Below are positions 60,864-64,000 of a DNA stretch of 64,000 nt, piece by piece (position 1 is the first letter of the stretch; the number at the start of each line of letters is the position of its first letter). The notes beneath the pieces were generated by a model. The model saw only the letters and a program-made list of their open reading frames with translations, ran no database searches and was not told where the DNA came from. The DNA comes from Lachnospiraceae bacterium (GTDB lineage: Bacteria > Bacillota > Clostridia > Lachnospirales > Lachnospiraceae): assembly GCA_004558185.1 (NCBI GenBank), contig SFDP01000002.1, positions 1 to 64,000 on the forward strand. Reading direction: 5' to 3'. Made by a program: the position numbers and the translations under genes.

Positions 60864-61780
60864 TTATTATTGAAATGAATGGCGGACTGGGAAACCAGCT
60901 CCAGCAGTATGCGCTGTATGAGAAATTTAAAAGTCTGCAAAAAGAGGTAAAGCTGGATATTAGCTGGTATGAGACAGACAGCGTTGAAGAAACGAAAAAT
61001 CAAGCGGTTACCAGAAGAAAACTGGAGCTGGACTATTTTCCCGGTGTCAGCTACGAAGTCTGTACCAGAGAAGAGAAGCAAGGACTTCTTGGCAGCAACA
61101 GCTTTTTTTTAAGGGCAATGCGCAGGCTGGGCTGGACAGAAGCGGTGAGATATGTGGAACACCAGATGTACGATGAGAATATCTTCGCACTGGATAATAA
61201 GGTTCTCAGCGGATATTGGGCCTGTGAGGCGTATTATAGGGACATCCTGCAGACACTGAAGAAAAGGCTGACCTTTCCGTCTTCCGGCAATCCCCAAAAT
61301 GAAGCCATGAAAAAGAAAATGGAAGAAACGAATTCCGTCAGCATCCATCTTAGACGAGGGGACTATCTGACTGAAGAAAACCGGAAGATGTTTGGGGGGA
61401 TATGTACAGACGCCTATTATGAAAGTGCACTGAAATACATCAGAGAACGGGAGGATAAGATACAGTTCTTTATTTTTTCGGATGATTCAGAGTATGCCGA
61501 TAAATACTTCTCCCCATTCCTTGAAAAGGGATATACCATTGTAGACTGTAATCATGGTGAGGACAGCTTTTACGATATTGAACTGATGAGCTGCTGTAAA
61601 CATAATATTTGCGCCAACAGTACCTTCAGCTTTTGGGGGGCAAGGCTTAACCATAATCCGGGCAGAATTGCCATAAGGCCATTAAAGCAGAAAAACGGTG
61701 TAAACTGGTATCAGCCGGAAACCATGAAAAAGCTATGGGAAAATTGGATTTTTATTGATGAAAAGGGAAGTGTTCAATAG
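60860..61780 (+). CDS. GT11 alpha-1,2-fucosyltransferase-like
   Basis: A 306-residue GT11 enzyme with IIIEMNGGLGNQLQQYALYEKF, the GDP-fucose motif SIHLRRGDYL, and ICANSTFSFWGARLNHNP. All three GT11 blocks are intact, unlike the protein at 49717. It transfers fucose (or another 6-deoxy sugar) in alpha-1,2 linkage. GAGAGGG lies just before the ATG at 60860, which overlaps the hydrolase stop by 4 bases. Confidence 0.9.
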   Translation: MIIIEMNGGLGNQLQQYALYEKFKSLQKEVKLDISWYETDSVEETKNQAVTRRKLELDYFPGVSYEVCTREEKQGLLGSNSFFLRAMRRLGWTEAVRYVEHQMYDENIFALDNKVLSGYWACEAYYRDILQTLKKRLTFPSSGNPQNEAMKKKMEETNSVSIHLRRGDYLTEENRKMFGGICTDAYYESALKYIREREDKIQFFIFSDDSEYADKYFSPFLEKGYTIVDCNHGEDSFYDIELMSCCKHNICANSTFSFWGARLNHNPGRIAIRPLKQKNGVNWYQPETMKKLWENWIFIDEKGSVQ

Positions 61781-61812
61781 ATTGCCTGAGGCGAATGGGA
61801 AAGAGGGAACGT

Positions 61813-63495
61813 ATGCTGGTTGTAGGATTAAGCTGGATTTATTATTTTGTGCTGTGCCTGTCTGTGGGGACAGGAGTAGAGAAGGGATTAGCCAAACTGT
61901 TTGGCAAAAGGTGGACCTTTCAGGTGATCGACTATCTGGTAGCAGGAATGGTGGCAATTACCCTGTATGCCGGATTTTTCAGCATAATTTACAAGGTGGG
62001 AATGACTGCCCATTTACTTTTGCTGGCTGCCACAATCGTTTTAGGGTATTTCAATCGTGACAGACTGAAAGTCTTATTGATCAGGGGAAAAAAGCTATGC
62101 TTTTCCTGGGAAGGCTTCTTTCTGCTTTGTTTTCTTCTCGTGATTGCTTTTTTTACTTCCCGGGGAACCTTCCATACGGATACGAATATTTATCATGCAC
62201 AGAATATCCGCTTATATGAGGAATATGGACTCATTAAGGGAATGGCCAATCTGCAGCTGCACTACGGCTATAACAGCCTTTACCTGGCTTTTGCTGCTGT
62301 CATGAGCTTAAGCTGGCTGCTGCCCTGGTCCCTTCACACGACCACAGGCTTTATTGAGGTGATCCTGTGTTTATATGCACTGCATCACTTAAAGGAGTTC
62401 AAACAGCATAAAAATCATCTGGAGGATGCAGGCTGTATAGCCATATTGTTCTATGCCCTGGTGAATATTAACGGAAGTATGTCTCCGGCTACAGATTATC
62501 CGACCATGTTTCTTACCATCTACCTGGTTACAGTCTGGCTCAGGGCAGTGGAAAAGAAGGCACACTATTCGGTATACGCCTTACTTTCCTTATTGGCAGT
62601 TTTTCTGGGAGTGATGAAGCTTTCCGCTGTTGCGCTGGCCATCGTGGCTGTTTATCCGGCCTGCTTTCTTTTACAGGAGAAAAAGTGGAAGGAGATTATT
62701 TGCTGTCTGGGATTAGGGATCATCATACTGGCGCCCTACTTAATCCGTAATGTGCTTATATCAGGCTGGCTGATTTATCCTTTTGAAGCAATTGACCTGT
62801 TTAATGTTGCCTGGAAGGTACCGGAAGAATATTTGCTGGTGGATGCCCGGCAGATTAAGGTCTGGGGAAGATGTCTGTATGATGTGGGGCTAATTGATAT
62901 GCCGGTGACAGAATGGGCTTTGATCTGGTGGGAAAATCAGGAGAGATATGCCAAAATGCTGCTTGGTGCAAACGTGCTTGGAGTGATTCTGGCAGTGTTG
63001 AATCTGGTCTATAAGCGAATAAAGAAGCTCAGGATTCATGGTGAACTGATAACCTTATATTTAGGGATGTTTGCTTCGCTGCTGGTATGGTTCTTTACGG
63101 CACCCTTTATTCGTTATGGTCTGGCCTTTTTGCTGCTGATTCCTTTTATGGGGATGGCAAGCTGGATGGATTATGCCAAAAAGGGTCTTCACAGCATCGT
63201 GACGGGAAGCATTGTATTCGCCATTTTCCTTTGCCTTAGTCCCTATATGGATCATTATGTGACCGATGCAGGAGTGTTTATCAAGCAGCAGCTTAGGGAG
63301 CCTTATTATATTGTGGCAAAGGATTATGATGATGCAAAAACCGGCAGTGTAGAAATAAACGGGAACAGAATATATTACTGCGATGAAGGAGAAATCAACA
63401 GCTATCATTATTTTCCCAATACCTGCTATCCGTTCATGCTGAACAGGAGTACCCTGGCAGGAGATAGTATTCGGTCGGGATTTGCAGCAAAATAA
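61813..63495 (+). CDS. Polytopic GT-C-like membrane protein
   Basis: A protein of about 560 residues with about twelve helices. The first outer loop reads FHTDTNIYHAQNIRLYEEYGLIKGMANLQ (key words HTDTN, YHAQ, EYG, NL), a pattern known to me from LIC_10190-type membrane proteins and other GT-C-like families; the Asp in HTD is the candidate catalytic residue. Start at 61813 follows AAGAGGGA by five bases; an ATG 18 bases earlier is the alternative. It probably adds a sugar outside the membrane. Confidence 0.62.
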   Translation: MLVVGLSWIYYFVLCLSVGTGVEKGLAKLFGKRWTFQVIDYLVAGMVAITLYAGFFSIIYKVGMTAHLLLLAATIVLGYFNRDRLKVLLIRGKKLCFSWEGFFLLCFLLVIAFFTSRGTFHTDTNIYHAQNIRLYEEYGLIKGMANLQLHYGYNSLYLAFAAVMSLSWLLPWSLHTTTGFIEVILCLYALHHLKEFKQHKNHLEDAGCIAILFYALVNINGSMSPATDYPTMFLTIYLVTVWLRAVEKKAHYSVYALLSLLAVFLGVMKLSAVALAIVAVYPACFLLQEKKWKEIICCLGLGIIILAPYLIRNVLISGWLIYPFEAIDLFNVAWKVPEEYLLVDARQIKVWGRCLYDVGLIDMPVTEWALIWWENQERYAKMLLGANVLGVILAVLNLVYKRIKKLRIHGELITLYLGMFASLLVWFFTAPFIRYGLAFLLLIPFMGMASWMDYAKKGLHSIVTGSIVFAIFLCLSPYMDHYVTDAGVFIKQQLREPYYIVAKDYDDAKTGSVEINGNRIYYCDEGEINSYHYFPNTCYPFMLNRSTLAGDSIRSGFAAK

Positions 63496-63520
63496 TCACT
63501 GAAAGTAAAGGTGGATCAAT

Positions 63521-63646
63521 TTGAGCAGAGTTAAATATGCGGCAAAAAACATAGTCTTAAACTACAGCTCATATCCTTTGCTAAAGCAGCAGAATGAGAG
63601 GAAAAAATGGAAAAGACTGGAGCTGGAAATAGCTTTCAAAAATTGA
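63521..63646 (+). pseudogene. Possible remnant of a flippase-type N-terminus (41 codons)
   Basis: A TTG with AAAGGTGG five bases upstream opens 41 codons (SRVKYAAKNIVLNYSSYP and so on) ending at TGA. The first 15 residues resemble the start of Wzx-type flippases, where a basic S-R-x-K-x-A-x-x-N-I segment precedes the first helix, but no helix follows. Leader repeat E lies inside it and the next gene starts within it in another frame. It looks like a gene cut at the repeat; it could also be chance. Confidence 0.3.
63576..63606 (+). repeat. Hairpin-SD leader repeat, copy E (weak stem)
   Basis: CTTTGC, loop TAAA, GCAGCA, then GAATGAGAGG and five A before an ATG. The right arm, loop and tail match copy D, but the left arm has changed so that only three pairs and one wobble remain. 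Confidence 0.7.
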
Positions 63647-64000
63647 ATATTCTTTTGACTCTGGGATTTGTTATAAGCCTCATCCCCATACTGATTCTGG
63701 CTTTCTATAATTTCCCGTCAGCAGATGATTTTTCTGCTTCTGATACGGTTTGCCTGGCATGGAAGAACAGCGGTTCAATTGTGGAGGTGATTAAGGCAGC
63801 AGGGGAAAATGTTGTCTATAACTATAAAAATTGGTCAGGGGTTTATGCCTCTGTATTCTGGACCTCTCTGCAGCCGGGAATTTTCGGGGAGCAGTTTTAT
63901 GGAGTGACGACGGTGATTACCATAGCTTTGCTGGTAGCTGCCGGATACTATTTGGGCAATGTTATCCTGAAAAAATATTTACAGATAAGGGGAAACGAAG
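63607..64000 (+). CDS. Membrane protein, DUF6056-like, N-terminal part
   Basis: The gene runs off the right edge after 131 codons. It shows one helix (about 13-34), then YNFPSADDFSASDTV, an Asp-Asp outer loop of GT-C type, WSGVYASVFWTSLQPG, and a second helix. The wording is as I recall for DUF6056 proteins, which accompany glycosyltransferases in Firmicutes. It starts directly after leader repeat E. Confidence 0.6.
   Translation, partial: MEKTGAGNSFQKLNILLTLGFVISLIPILILAFYNFPSADDFSASDTVCLAWKNSGSIVEVIKAAGENVVYNYKNWSGVYASVFWTSLQPGIFGEQFYGVTTVITIALLVAAGYYLGNVILKKYLQIRGNE

Overview
The window looks like a chromosomal segment of a Gram-positive gut clostridium, most likely a Lachnospiraceae (inference from protein style, A-rich Shine-Dalgarno leaders, sigma-A type promoters and gene content; no rRNA or other marker is present). 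It holds about 50 genes. Most belong to a very large surface-glycan locus that runs off the right edge.

Region 1 (1-2.3 kb): the 3' end of an Rpn/PD-(D/E)XK nuclease gene, then mgtE (Mg2+ channel) on the minus strand. The mgtE leader carries a promoter, a short upstream reading frame, an intrinsic terminator and, inserted just past that terminator, a 150-bp MITE-like element with 13-bp terminal inverted repeats and an 8-bp target duplication. The ends match what is known of IS66-family elements.

Region 2 (2.3-9.75 kb): an uptake and signalling cassette. It comprises a lipoprotein binding protein, ABC ATPase and double-domain permease (FbpABC/AfuABC type), a YesM/LytS-type histidine kinase, a YesN-type AraC response regulator and a HAD phosphatase. 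The phosphatase suggests a phosphorylated organic substrate rather than iron. A strongly structured RNA, possibly a pseudoknot, lies between kinase and regulator.

Region 3 (9.86-17.8 kb): a nonulosonic acid island. PseG and PseI (minus) diverge from PseF (plus); around them are a GT2, an ATP-grasp ligase, a LysA-like PLP decarboxylase and a GT52-like sialyltransferase-family protein. Together they suggest a pseudaminic-type acid, perhaps carrying an amino-acid-derived substituent.

Region 4 (18-49.6 kb): a long plus-strand run: PglK-type flippase, GtrA and GtrB-like proteins, an acyltransferase, WecE-like and PglE-like aminotransferases, several polytopic GT-C-like proteins, a Wzy/ligase-type protein, PglF-like dehydratase, PglC-like phosphoglycosyl transferase, a second ATP-grasp protein, GT4 enzymes, the WbpO/TviB plus WbpP/TviC pair for UDP-GalNAcA, two AsnB-type amidotransferases and a GT2-GT11 fusion. 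A hairpin terminator closes it at 49.6 kb.

Region 5 (49.7-64 kb): a second run with GT11-like, DUF5672-like, GT17-like and GT2 enzymes, a second PglK-type flippase, a second polymerase candidate, a pyruvyltransferase-family protein, a GH88/GH105-like hydrolase, another GT11, and membrane proteins.

The logic is lipid-linked assembly: PglF and PglE make an amino sugar nucleotide, PglC loads it on undecaprenyl phosphate, GT4/GT2/GT11/GT17 enzymes extend it, the flippases export it and the Wzy-like proteins polymerise or transfer it. Decorations may include amidated uronic acid, fucose, pyruvate, acyl groups and nonulosonic acid. The most striking non-coding signal is a leader of six copies placed directly before start codons across 19.9-63.6 kb: a 6-bp hairpin of constant stem and variable loop followed by GAATGAGAGG and the ATG.
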